Assembly (NCBI GenBank): GCA_014584695.1
Contig: JACTMI010000031.1
Location: 62,001-126,000 of the forward strand
Length of the DNA: 64,000 nt
Origin: Acidobacteriota bacterium
GTDB taxonomy: Bacteria; Acidobacteriota; Thermoanaerobaculia; Multivoradales; JAGPDF01
Direction: 5' to 3'
Below are positions 29,283 through 38,632 of this stretch, one piece after another. A program made the translations under genes and the position numbers. Numbering within the stretch: the first letter of the stretch is position 1; each line of letters starts with the position of its first letter. The notes under the pieces were generated by a model. It was not told where the DNA came from, did no database searches, and worked only from the letters and a program-made list of their open reading frames with translations.

Positions 29283-29486
29283 TCACGGCGCCGGGCTCCG
29301 GCGGAGGGCGTGCGCCTGCCGTTCCATCCATGCTTCGAAATCTGCACGCCGCAGGCGCCACTGGCCGCGGACCTTGAATGCGGGCAGCTCGCCCTTCTGA
29401 GCCATCGAGTAGACGGTCTTGTCGGCGAGCTTCAGCAGGACGGCAATCTCCTGGATCGTGAGGACCTCGTCAGCCAACGTAGCCAC
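29283..29486 (-). CDS. excisionase-family helix-turn-helix DNA-binding protein
   Basis: EVLTIQEIAVLLKLADKTVYSMAQKGELPAFKVRGQWRLRRADFEAWMERQ; start likely GTG at 29486 (longer ORF reaches 29576). Confidence 0.8.
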   Translation of the reverse strand: MATLADEVLTIQEIAVLLKLADKTVYSMAQKGELPAFKVRGQWRLRRADFEAWMERQAHALRRSPAP

Positions 29487-29877
29487 CCCATCAGTATCGG
29501 ACGCCAGGCGGTACTGAATTCCAGTGGATGGAACCATACTCCAGGGTTTCGAGGGCTGCCAGGAGCGCGGGTTCACTTCGGGGGCCGTGGAGCTCTGAGG
29601 AGTTCAGGCGGGAACCTGCGACCTCTGTCGAGGGGCGCGGGTGGAGGTCAGCTCTAGCGCCCTGCGCGGGGCCGATCGCGGCCCGTTTGCCGTCGTTGAG
29701 GGGCCAGGCAACGGTCGCTGCGGTGAGATCTGCGTCTCGCAAGACCTCCGTCAGTCTCGAACTGGCGCCCGCGCACTGCAACGGCGATCGGACGGGTCGC
29801 GGCCGCTCGCTGTGTAGTCGTTTTCCGCCGCATCTACGCCATTGGGTTAACCCTTTCGGTTTCCGGCGCTTAGGTGG

Positions 29878-29916
29878 TGGAAAAAAATGGACAAAAGTGG
29901 GAGGGAGGTGTACATT
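29878..29916 (+). promoter_or_regulatory. mraZ promoter with MraZ-box-like TGG repeats
   Basis: TGGAA/TGGAC/TGGGA at 29878, 29888, 29898 (exact 10-bp period); TGGACA-N17-TACATT as -35/-10. Confidence 0.7.
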
Positions 29917-29948
29917 CGCTCCGCTTTCCACAACGAGTGGGGCGGAAG

Positions 29949-30389
29949 ATGTTTCGCGGAAGCACGACAGCGACCATCGACGAGAAAGGGCGTCTCAAGA
30001 TCCCGACCGAATTCCGGCGGCTGATCGAGGAGCGCTACGGGCTCGATCTGTTCGTGACTTCGGTCACGGGCGAGCAGGCGCTCGTCTATCCGCTGCCGGT
30101 GTGGGAAGAGATCGAGGGGCGCTTGGCGGGTCTGCCGGCGACCGATCGGGTCAAGGAGCGCTACCTCGAGCGGGTCTCTTACTTCGGCGCGCAGACCAAG
30201 CTCGATCCGCAGGGGCGGGTGCTGGTGCCGTCGATTCTGCGTCAGAGCGCGCAGATGGCGGGCGAGGTCGTGGTGTCGGCGCGCCTCGACCATCTCGTGG
30301 TCTGGAACCGCGAGCGCTTCGAGCAGCGGCTCACCGAGCGGCCGTTCACCGACGACGATTTCGCCGCGCTCACCGAGCGCGGCATCTGA
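29949..30389 (+). CDS. mraZ: transcriptional regulator MraZ
   Basis: MFRGSTTATIDEKGRLKIPTEFRRLIEE ... KLDPQGRVLVPSILR. Confidence 0.95.
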   Translation: MFRGSTTATIDEKGRLKIPTEFRRLIEERYGLDLFVTSVTGEQALVYPLPVWEEIEGRLAGLPATDRVKERYLERVSYFGAQTKLDPQGRVLVPSILRQSAQMAGEVVVSARLDHLVVWNRERFEQRLTERPFTDDDFAALTERGI

Positions 30390-30396
30390 GGCGGCG

Positions 30397-31314
30397 TTGG
30401 ATGCGCGACACGTCCCGGTCCTCTTGCGCGAGTCGGTGGCTTGGCTCGCCCCCGAGCGCGGCGGCACCTTCGTCGACTGCACGCTCGGCCTCGGCGGCCA
30501 CGCCGAGGCGCTGCTCGAAGCGGCGGCGGGGGTGCGGCTGCTCGGCCTCGATCGCGACGCCGAGGCGCGGGCGCTCGCCGCGCGGCGGCTCGAGCGCTTC
30601 GGCGCGCGGGTGGAGATCCGCGCCGCCGATTTCCGCGAGCTCGAGCGCGCGGCCGGCGATCGCGCGCCGTTCGCCGGCGTGCTCGCCGATCTCGGCCTGT
30701 CGTCGCTGCAGCTCGAGCGGGCCGAACGCGGCTTCAGCTTCCGGCTGGACGGACCCCTCGACATGAGGATGGGGATGAGCGAGCGCAGCGCGGCGGAGCT
30801 GGTCAACGCGGCATCGGAGGCCGAATTGGAGACGATCTTTCGCGAGTACGGAGAGGAGCCCGAGGCCCGGCGGGTGGCGCGCGCGGTGGTCGAGCGGCGG
30901 CGCGAGGGCGCGATCGACACCACCGCGCAGCTCGCCGATCTCGTCCGGCGCTCCAAGCGCGCGCCGCGCGGCGCGACCCGGATCGATCCGGCGACGCGGG
31001 TCTTCCAGGCCCTGCGCATCGCGGTCAACGACGAGCTCGACGCGGTCTGCGAGCTGCTCGACCAGGCCGCCCGCCTGCTCGACCGCGACGGCCGCCTGGT
31101 GGTGATCTCCTACCACTCGCTCGAGGACCGGATCGTCAAGAACCGGTTGCGCGACTTCGCGCGCGGCGAGACCGACCCGGTCACCGGCAGGCCGCGGCAG
31201 GAGACCCGCATCCTCGAAGTGCTGACGCGCAAGCCCGTCCGCCCCACCGACGAAGAAGTCGAGGCCAACCCGCGCGCCCGCTCGGCGCGCCTGCGGGCGG
31301 CCCGGAGGCTCTAG
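30397..31314 (+). CDS. rsmH: 16S rRNA (cytosine1402-N4)-methyltransferase (TTG start)
   Basis: HVPVLLRESVAWL; FVDCTLGLGGHAEALL; VISYHSLEDRIVKNRLRDF. Confidence 0.95.
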   Translation: MDARHVPVLLRESVAWLAPERGGTFVDCTLGLGGHAEALLEAAAGVRLLGLDRDAEARALAARRLERFGARVEIRAADFRELERAAGDRAPFAGVLADLGLSSLQLERAERGFSFRLDGPLDMRMGMSERSAAELVNAASEAELETIFREYGEEPEARRVARAVVERRREGAIDTTAQLADLVRRSKRAPRGATRIDPATRVFQALRIAVNDELDAVCELLDQAARLLDRDGRLVVISYHSLEDRIVKNRLRDFARGETDPVTGRPRQETRILEVLTRKPVRPTDEEVEANPRARSARLRAARRL

Positions 31315-31319
31315 CTCCC

Positions 31320-31664
31320 TTGCCCTCCGCCTACGTCGTCCGCCGGCAGGTCGTCAACGCGTACCTGGTGCGCGAGCGCGACCGCCGGCGGCTGCGCGAG
31401 CTGGTCTACGTCCTGCTCGCGGTGCTGCCGCTGGTCGCCGGCCTGGTCGTTTACACCTGGCTCCAGCTCGAGACCCTGCGCGTGCGCTACCGCATCGAGG
31501 CGCTCGAGCGGCGCGCGCACCGGCTGGAGCAGATCGAGCGCCAGCTGCGCCTGGAGTCGGCCTACCTGGCCGAGCCCAAGCGGCTGGCCGAGCGCGCCGG
31601 CGGCGAGCTCGGGCTGGTGCAGCCGAGCGTCGCGCAGGTGGTGTTCCTGGAGGAGTGGCGGTGA
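31320..31664 (+). CDS. ftsL: FtsL-like cell division protein (TTG start)
   Basis: Small single-TM protein with membrane-proximal coiled coil between rsmH and ftsI. Confidence 0.7.
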   Translation: MPSAYVVRRQVVNAYLVRERDRRRLRELVYVLLAVLPLVAGLVVYTWLQLETLRVRYRIEALERRAHRLEQIERQLRLESAYLAEPKRLAERAGGELGLVQPSVAQVVFLEEWR

Positions 31665-33613
31665 AGAGCCGGATGCTGCTCTTCGTCGTCGGCGCGCTGC
31701 TCTGGTTCGTCGCCATCGGCGCGCGCCTCTACGAGCTCCAGATCGACCGCCACGCCGAGTTCGCCCGCCGCGCCGAGCGACAGCAGCAGCGGGTGATCGA
31801 GCTCGACCCGCCGCGCGGCACCATCTACGACGCGCGCGGCCGCGAGCTGGCGGTGTCGGTCGAGGTCGAGTCGGCGTTCGCGGTGCCGCGGGAGATCGTC
31901 GAGCCGAAAACCGCCGCGGCGGCGCTCGCGCGCGCGCTCGGCGCCGACCGGGCGCGGCTCGAGCGCCAGCTCGCCGCCGACCGCGAGTTCGTCTGGGTGG
32001 CGCGCAAGCTCGATCCGCCGCAGGCCAAGGCGGTGCGCGACCTGGGCCTCGCCGGCGTCTACTTCCTGGAGGAGTCGAAGCGCTACTACCCGCTGCGCGA
32101 GACGGCGGCGCAGGTGCTCGGCTACGTCGGCACGGACAACCAGGGGCTGGCCGGGCTCGAGGCGCGCTTCGACAAGGTGGTGGCCGGCAAGCCGGGGCGC
32201 AAGACCGTGCTGCGCGACGCCCGGGCGGGCCTCGCGGTGCCGCCCGACCTGCCCTCGGCGGCGCCGCTGCCGGGCCGGGACCTCCACTTGACGCTCGACG
32301 CCGCCATCCAGGCGATGGCGGAGGAGGAGCTCGGCGCGACCGTGCGCCGGCTGCGCGCCAAGAGCGGCAGCATCGTGCTGCTCGAGCCGCACACCGGCGC
32401 CGTGGTCGCGATGGCGTCCTACCCGACCTTCGACCCGAACCGCTTCACCGCCTTCGGCGATGAGGCCTGGCGCAACCGGGCGATCGCCGACGCCTTCGAG
32501 CCGGGCTCGACGTTCAAGATGGTGACCGCGGCCGCGGCGCTCGAGCAGGGGCTGATCCATCCCGACGAGCGGCTCGACTGCGAGATGGGCGGCATCACGC
32601 TGGCGGGCATCCGCATCGCCGACCACAAGCCGTTCGGCACGTTGTCGTTCCGCGAGGTGATCGCCAAGTCGTCGAACGTCGGCACGATCAAGACCGCGCT
32701 GCGCGTCGCCAACGCCGACTTCTACGCCGCCATCCGTGCCTTCGGCTTCGGCCGCGCCTCGGGCATCGACCTGCCGGGCGAGAGCGCGGGGCTGCTGATG
32801 CCGGTCGAGCGCTGGCCGGCGCTCGCCAAGGCCTACATCTCGTTCGGCCAGGGGATCTCGGTGACGCCGCTCCAGTTGACCCGCGCTTTTGGCGTCGTCG
32901 CCAACGGCGGCCGCCTGCTCGAGCCCTACGTGGTGCGGCAGATCGGCAGCGGCGCCGAGGCCGAGTGGCCCCATCCCGAGCCGGTGGTGCAGGGCGAGCC
33001 GGTGTCGCCGCGCACGCTCGCGACGCTGCGCGCGCTGCTCGCCGGGGTGACCGTCCCCGGCGGCACCGGCCGCGGCGCGGCGGTCGAGGGCTATCCGGTC
33101 GCCGGCAAGACCGGCACGGCGCAGAAGGCGGTGCCCGGCCGCGGCTACCTGCCGGACGAGCACATCGCGAGCTTCGCCGGCTTCGCGCCGGTCGAGCGTC
33201 CGGCGCTGGTCGGCTTGGTGGTGCTCGACGCGCCGCGCGGCTCCTACCACGGCGGCGAGGCCGCCGCGCCGGTCTTCGCCGCGGTGATGCGACGGGCGCT
33301 GCTCTACCTGAACGTCCGGCCCGAGCGGGAGCGCCCGGAGCTGTGGCCCTTCGAGCGGCCGGCGGCGCCGGCCGAAGCGGTGGCGCCGCCAGGGCTGGTG
33401 ACGGCGGCGCGCGAGGCGCCGCCGCCGGGGACCTTCCCGGACCTGTCGGGCCGCACGGCGCGCGAGGCGCTGGCCGCCACCACGGCGCTCGGCCTCGCGC
33501 CGGTGCTGCGCGGCTCGGGCGTCGTCGCCCGCCAGTCGCCGCCGGCGGGCAGCCCGCTGCCGCCGCAGGGGACCAGGATCGAGCTCTGGCTGGATCGCGG
33601 AGGCACCGGTTGA
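31655..33613 (+). CDS. ftsI: penicillin-binding protein (FtsI/PBP2-like) with C-terminal PASTA-like domain
   Basis: EPGSTFKMVTAA (SxxK), SSN, KTGTAQKA; C-terminal FPDLSGRTAREALAATTALGLAP. Confidence 0.93.
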   Translation: MAVKSRMLLFVVGALLWFVAIGARLYELQIDRHAEFARRAERQQQRVIELDPPRGTIYDARGRELAVSVEVESAFAVPREIVEPKTAAAALARALGADRARLERQLAADREFVWVARKLDPPQAKAVRDLGLAGVYFLEESKRYYPLRETAAQVLGYVGTDNQGLAGLEARFDKVVAGKPGRKTVLRDARAGLAVPPDLPSAAPLPGRDLHLTLDAAIQAMAEEELGATVRRLRAKSGSIVLLEPHTGAVVAMASYPTFDPNRFTAFGDEAWRNRAIADAFEPGSTFKMVTAAAALEQGLIHPDERLDCEMGGITLAGIRIADHKPFGTLSFREVIAKSSNVGTIKTALRVANADFYAAIRAFGFGRASGIDLPGESAGLLMPVERWPALAKAYISFGQGISVTPLQLTRAFGVVANGGRLLEPYVVRQIGSGAEAEWPHPEPVVQGEPVSPRTLATLRALLAGVTVPGGTGRGAAVEGYPVAGKTGTAQKAVPGRGYLPDEHIASFAGFAPVERPALVGLVVLDAPRGSYHGGEAAAPVFAAVMRRALLYLNVRPERERPELWPFERPAAPAEAVAPPGLVTAAREAPPPGTFPDLSGRTAREALAATTALGLAPVLRGSGVVARQSPPAGSPLPPQGTRIELWLDRGGTG

Positions 33614-35088
33614 GGCGGCTCGCCGACCTCGTGCGCGACCTCGGCGTCTCCGGAGACCTCGGCTCGAACCCCGAGGTCTTCGGCGTTCGTCACGACTCGC
33701 GCACCGTCGCCCAGGGAGATCTGTTCGTCACCTGGCGGGGGGCGCGGCACGACGGCGCGCTGTTCGCGAGCCAGGCCCTGGAGCGTGGCGCCGTGGCGGT
33801 GGTGGCGGATCGCGAACGCCCGGAGGCGATCGCCGGCGGCGTCCCCTGGCTGGTCGCCGCCGACCCGCGCGCGCTGCTGGCGCGCCTGGCGCTGCCGGTC
33901 TACGGCCCGGCGCACCGCGATCTGGCGGTGGTCGGGGTGACCGGCACCAACGGCAAGTCGACCGTGGTCGAGCTGGTGGCGGCGCTGCTCGAGGCGGCGG
34001 GGCGGCCCTGCGCCCGGCTGGGCACGCTCGGCTACCGCTTCCCCGGCCTCGAGGCGGCGGGCGAGCGCACGACCCCCGAGGCCTCCGACCTGTTCCGCAT
34101 CCTCGCCGAGGTGCGCGGCCTGGGCGCCGCCGCGGCGGCGCTCGAGGTGTCGTCGCACGCGCTGGCGCAGGGCCGGGTCGAGGGCCTCGAGCTCGACGTC
34201 GGCGTCTTCACCAACTTGACCCAGGACCACTTCGACTTCCACGGCGACCTCGAGTCCTACTTCGCGGTCAAGGCGCGCCTGTTCGACCAGCTCAAGCCGG
34301 GCGGGCGGGCGGTGGTCGGCATCGAGGATCCGTTCGGCCGCCGGCTCGCCGAGCGCCGGAGCGGCGCGGTGACCTTCGGCGCCGGGGGCGCGGTGGCGCC
34401 GGCCGAGGTCGAGCTCGACGCGCGCGGCATCCACGGCGAGCTGGCGACGCCGCGCGGGCGGCTGCGCTTCACCTCGCCGCTGCTCGGCCGCTACAACCTG
34501 TCGAACCTGCTGGCGGCGGCGGCGGTCGGCGAGGCGCTCGAGTTGCCGCACGAGGCGATCGCGGCCGGCTTCGCCGCCACCCGGCCGCTCGCCGGCCGCA
34601 TGGAGCCGGTCGACGCCGGGCAGAGCTTCCCGGTGCTCATCGACTACGCGCACACGGACGCCGCGCTCGACGCCGCCATCCGCTCGGTGCGCGAGCTGGC
34701 GGGGCGCAAGCTGGTGGTGGTGTTCGGTTGCGGCGGCGATCGCGACGCCGGCAAGCGGCCGCTGATGGGCAGGGTCGCCGGCGCGCTCGCCGAGCTGCCC
34801 ATCGTCACCTCGGACAACCCGCGCGGCGAGGATCCGCTGGCGATCATCGCGGCGGTCGAGGAGGGGCTCAAGGCCTCCGGCAACACCGGCTACCGGGTGG
34901 TGCCGGACCGCCGGGAGGCGATCCGCCGGGCCGTCGCGGTGGCGGCGCAGAGCGGCTGGGCGGTCTTGGTGGCGGGCAAGGGGCACGAGCGCTTCCAGAT
35001 CATCGGCGCGCAGCGCCTGCCGTTCTCCGATCGCGAGGAGCTCGAGCGCGCGCTCGCCGAGCTCGGCGAGCGGGCGGGGAGGAGCTGA
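33610..35088 (+). CDS. murE: UDP-MurNAc-tripeptide synthetase (TTG start)
   Basis: GVTGTNGKSTVVEL; FTNLTQDHFDFHG; VFGCGGDRDAGKRPLMG; TSDNPRGEDP. Confidence 0.94.
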   Translation: MRRLADLVRDLGVSGDLGSNPEVFGVRHDSRTVAQGDLFVTWRGARHDGALFASQALERGAVAVVADRERPEAIAGGVPWLVAADPRALLARLALPVYGPAHRDLAVVGVTGTNGKSTVVELVAALLEAAGRPCARLGTLGYRFPGLEAAGERTTPEASDLFRILAEVRGLGAAAAALEVSSHALAQGRVEGLELDVGVFTNLTQDHFDFHGDLESYFAVKARLFDQLKPGGRAVVGIEDPFGRRLAERRSGAVTFGAGGAVAPAEVELDARGIHGELATPRGRLRFTSPLLGRYNLSNLLAAAAVGEALELPHEAIAAGFAATRPLAGRMEPVDAGQSFPVLIDYAHTDAALDAAIRSVRELAGRKLVVVFGCGGDRDAGKRPLMGRVAGALAELPIVTSDNPRGEDPLAIIAAVEEGLKASGNTGYRVVPDRREAIRRAVAVAAQSGWAVLVAGKGHERFQIIGAQRLPFSDREELERALAELGERAGRS

Positions 35089-35091
35089 CCG

Positions 35092-36177
35092 ATGCTCTTC
35101 CACCTGCTGGCGCCGCTGCGCGACGAGTTCGGGCTCTTCAACGTCGTCCGCTACATCACCTTCCGGACCTTCATGGCGGTGCTGACCGCGATCGCGCTCT
35201 CGCTGCTGTTCGGCCCGGCCTTCGTGCGCACGCTGCGCCGGCTCTCGGTCGGCCAGAACATCCGCGACGTCGGTCCGCAAGCGCACCAGGTGAAGGCCGG
35301 CACGCCGACCATGGGCGGCCTGCTGATCCTGTTCGCGCTCCTGGTGCCGACGCTGCTGTGGGCCAACCTGACCAACCCGTACGTGTGGATGGTGGTGGGC
35401 GTTACCCTCGCCTTCGGCGGCATCGGCTTCGCCGACGACTACCTCAAGGTGCGCCGCCGGCGCAATCTCGGTCTGACCGCGCGCGCGAAGTTCCTGCTCC
35501 AGGTCGGCGCCGCGGCGCTCGCCGGCGCGCTGCTGACCGCGCTGCCGCTCGGCGCGCCCTTCTCGCCCACCCTCGCCTTCCCGTTCTTCAAGGAGCTGGT
35601 GGTCAACCTCGGCCTGCTCTACGTGCCGTTCGTGGTCTTCGTGCTGGTCGGCGCCTCGAACGCCGTCAACCTGACCGACGGCCTCGACGGGCTGGCGATC
35701 GGCGCCACGCTCATCGCCGCCGGCACCTACGCCGTGTTCACCTACGTCGCCGGCAACCGGGTGGTGGCGACTTACCTCCAGGTGCCCTACGTCGCCGGGG
35801 CGGGCGAGCTCACTATCTTCTGCGGCGCCCTGGTCGGGGCCTCGATCGGCTTCCTCTGGTTCAACGCCCACCCGGCGGAAGTGTTCATGGGCGACGTCGG
35901 CTCGCTGGCGCTCGGGGGCGCGATCGGCATGGTGGCCGTGATCGCCAAGCAGGAGCTGGTGCTGGCGCTGGTCGGCGGCCTGTTCGTGCTCGAGGCGCTG
36001 TCGGTCATCGTCCAGGTCGCCTCGTTCAAGCTGACCGGCCGGCGCGTCTTCCGCATGGCGCCGCTGCACCACCACTTCGAGCTCGCCGGCTGGGCCGAGC
36101 CCAAGGTGATCGTCCGCTTCTGGATCGTCGCCGGGCTGTTCGCCCTGCTGTCGCTATCGACCCTCAAGCTGAGATGA
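35092..36177 (+). CDS. mraY: phospho-N-acetylmuramoyl-pentapeptide-transferase
   Basis: [43 protein letters not shown]. Confidence 0.96.
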   Translation: MLFHLLAPLRDEFGLFNVVRYITFRTFMAVLTAIALSLLFGPAFVRTLRRLSVGQNIRDVGPQAHQVKAGTPTMGGLLILFALLVPTLLWANLTNPYVWMVVGVTLAFGGIGFADDYLKVRRRRNLGLTARAKFLLQVGAAALAGALLTALPLGAPFSPTLAFPFFKELVVNLGLLYVPFVVFVLVGASNAVNLTDGLDGLAIGATLIAAGTYAVFTYVAGNRVVATYLQVPYVAGAGELTIFCGALVGASIGFLWFNAHPAEVFMGDVGSLALGGAIGMVAVIAKQELVLALVGGLFVLEALSVIVQVASFKLTGRRVFRMAPLHHHFELAGWAEPKVIVRFWIVAGLFALLSLSTLKLR

Positions 36178-37544
36178 GCGCGCACCTCGACCCCGAGCGT
36201 CTCCGCCACGTCGCCGTGCTCGGCCTCGGGCTGTCCGGCCGCGCCGCGGCGGAGCTGCTGCTGCGCCACGGCGTCGCGGTGTGGGCGACCGACCGGCGCC
36301 CGGCCGCCGAGCTCGAGCTGGGCCGCTTCGCCGAGGCGCCGGGGCTCTCGCTGGCGCTCGGCGCCGAGGCGCCGGAGCCGCCGCCGTCGCTCGACGCGCT
36401 GGTGGTCTCGCCCGGCGTGCCGCTCGACCACCCGCTGGTCGTGGGCGCGCGCGGCCGCGGCCTGCCGGTGGTGGCCGAGGTCGAGCTCGCGTTCGCCTTC
36501 CTCGACGGGCCGGTGGTGGCGATCACCGGCAGCAACGGCAAGTCGACCACCACGGCGCTGACCGGCGCGCTGCTCGCCGGCGCCGGCTTCGCGGTCGAGG
36601 TGTGCGGCAACATCGGCCGCCCGCTGTCGGCGGTGGCGGTGGGGCCGGCGGGCCGGATCTTCGTGGTCGAGCTGTCGAGCTTCCAGCTCGAGGCGATCCA
36701 CCGCTTCCGGCCGCGCGCGGCGGCGCTGCTCAACCTGTCGCCCGATCACCTCGACCGGCACGGCGATCTCGCCGGCTATCTGGCCGCCAAGCGGCGCGTG
36801 TTCGACAACCAGACCGCCGAGGACATCGCCGTGCTCAACGCCGGCGAGCCGGAGGTCGTGGCCACGCCGGTGCGCGCCCGCCGCCGCCTGTTCGCGCTCG
36901 CGGGCGAGGTCGAGGACGGCTGCGGCATGGCCGGCGACCGCTGCGTCGAAGTCGGTCCCGGCGGCGACCGCACCGAGCTGTTCGCCGCCGCGGACGTGCC
37001 GCTGCCCGGCCCGCACAACCTCGAGAACGCGATGGCCGCGGCGCTCCTGGCGCGGGCGCTGCGCGCGCCGGCGGCCACCGTGGCGCCGGCGCTGCGTGCC
37101 TTTCGCGGCCTGCCGCACCGCGTGGAGCGGGTGGTGACGGTGGGCGGCGTCGACTACTTCGACGACTCGAAGGGGACCAACGTCGCCGCCACCGCCCGCT
37201 CGCTCGAGGGCTTCGCCGACGGCAGCGTGCACGTCATCCTGGGCGGCCGCAACAAGGGCGCGGACCTGGCCTACCTGCGGCCGGTGGTGGCGCGCAAGGC
37301 CCGGCACGCCTATCTGATCGGCGAGGCGGCGCCGCTGTTCGCCAGCGCGCTCGCGGGCGCCGTCCCGCTGTCGCGCTCGGACACGCTCGACCGCGCCGTG
37401 ACCGAGGCCGCCGGCCGCGCGCGGCCCGGTGAAGCGGTGCTGCTGTCGCCGGCCTGCGCGAGCTTCGACCAGTTCCAGGACTACGCCGATCGCGGCCGGC
37501 GGTTCCAGGCGCTGGCGCGCGCGCTGGCGGGGGAGACGGTCTGA
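36174..37544 (+). CDS. murD: UDP-MurNAc-alanine-D-glutamate ligase
   Basis: [56 protein letters not shown]. Confidence 0.95.
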   Translation: MSAHLDPERLRHVAVLGLGLSGRAAAELLLRHGVAVWATDRRPAAELELGRFAEAPGLSLALGAEAPEPPPSLDALVVSPGVPLDHPLVVGARGRGLPVVAEVELAFAFLDGPVVAITGSNGKSTTTALTGALLAGAGFAVEVCGNIGRPLSAVAVGPAGRIFVVELSSFQLEAIHRFRPRAAALLNLSPDHLDRHGDLAGYLAAKRRVFDNQTAEDIAVLNAGEPEVVATPVRARRRLFALAGEVEDGCGMAGDRCVEVGPGGDRTELFAAADVPLPGPHNLENAMAAALLARALRAPAATVAPALRAFRGLPHRVERVVTVGGVDYFDDSKGTNVAATARSLEGFADGSVHVILGGRNKGADLAYLRPVVARKARHAYLIGEAAPLFASALAGAVPLSRSDTLDRAVTEAAGRARPGEAVLLSPACASFDQFQDYADRGRRFQALARALAGETV

Positions 37545-38632
37545 TGGCGAAGAAGCTCGCCTTCGACCGCGTCCTGTTCGCCACCGTGGTGCTGCTGGTC
37601 GGCCTCGGCCTGGTGATGGTCTATTCGGCCTCGGCGGCGATCGCGCGCGCCAAGGGGCACGCGATCAACCCGTTCCTGGTCAAGCAGGCGATCGCGGCGC
37701 TGGTGGGATTCGGCGGCATGTTCGCGGCCATGCACGTCGACTACCGGCGCCTGAAGCAGCCGCGCGTCGTCTACACCCTGCTCGGCGGCGCCTTCCTGCT
37801 GCTGGTGCTGGTGCTGTTCGGGCCCGAGCTCAACTCGACGCGGCGCTGGCTCTTCCTGGGCGGCGTCTCGATCCAGCCGTCGGAGCTCGCCAAGCTCGCC
37901 CTGGTGCCGTTCCTCGCCTACCAGATCGAGCGCAAGCTCGAGCGGGTCAACAGCCGCGACCTGCTGCTGCCGACCGCCACGGTCACCGGCCTGATGGCGG
38001 GGCTGGTGCTGCTGCAGCCCGACCTCGGCACCGCGGCGCTGCTGGTGGTCACCGCCGCCGTGATGCTCTTCCTCGCCGGGTTGTCGTGGCGGCTGCTGGC
38101 GGCGGGGGCGGCGGTCGCGCTGCCGGTCTTCTGGGTGCTGGTGATGTCGGTGCCCTACCGGCGGACCCGCCTGTTCGCCTTCTTCGAGCCGGAGCGCGAC
38201 CCGCTGGGCAGCGGCTTCCAGGCGCTGCAGTCGCTGATCGCGATCGGCTCCGGCGGGCTGCTCGGCCTGGGCCCCGGCGACAGCGTGCAGAAGCTCTACT
38301 TCCTGCCCTATCCGCACTCGGACTTCATCTTCGCCATCGTCGCCGAGGAGCTCGGCATGCTCGGCGCGCTGGCGGTGCTCGCCCTCTTCGGCGTGCTGCT
38401 CTGGCGCGGGCTGCGCGCGGGCTGGCGGGCGCCCGATCCGCTCGGGCGCTTCCTCGGCTGGGGCTTCGTCACGGTGCTGGTGCTGCAGGCGCTGATCAAC
38501 ATCTCGGTCGCGGTGGCGCTGTTCCCGACCAAGGGGATCCCGCTGCCCTTCATCTCCTACGGCGGCTCGTCGCTGGTGGTGTCGCTCACCGCCTGCGGCG
38601 CGCTGCTCAACGTCTCCCAACATGACGGATGA
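37544..38632 (+). CDS. ftsW: SEDS-family cell division protein FtsW
   Basis: VGLGLVMVYSASAAIA; multi-TM; FISYGGSSLVVSLTACGALLNVS. Confidence 0.94.
   Translation: MAKKLAFDRVLFATVVLLVGLGLVMVYSASAAIARAKGHAINPFLVKQAIAALVGFGGMFAAMHVDYRRLKQPRVVYTLLGGAFLLLVLVLFGPELNSTRRWLFLGGVSIQPSELAKLALVPFLAYQIERKLERVNSRDLLLPTATVTGLMAGLVLLQPDLGTAALLVVTAAVMLFLAGLSWRLLAAGAAVALPVFWVLVMSVPYRRTRLFAFFEPERDPLGSGFQALQSLIAIGSGGLLGLGPGDSVQKLYFLPYPHSDFIFAIVAEELGMLGALAVLALFGVLLWRGLRAGWRAPDPLGRFLGWGFVTVLVLQALINISVAVALFPTKGIPLPFISYGGSSLVVSLTACGALLNVSQHDG

Noticed and set aside
14147-29486. Prophage
   Set aside because: No capsid, terminase, portal, tail or lysis genes and no integrase; content is defence-type
33304-36075. 923-aa minus-strand ORF
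   Set aside because: Antisense shadow of murE/mraY with compositionally biased protein and no recognisable motif
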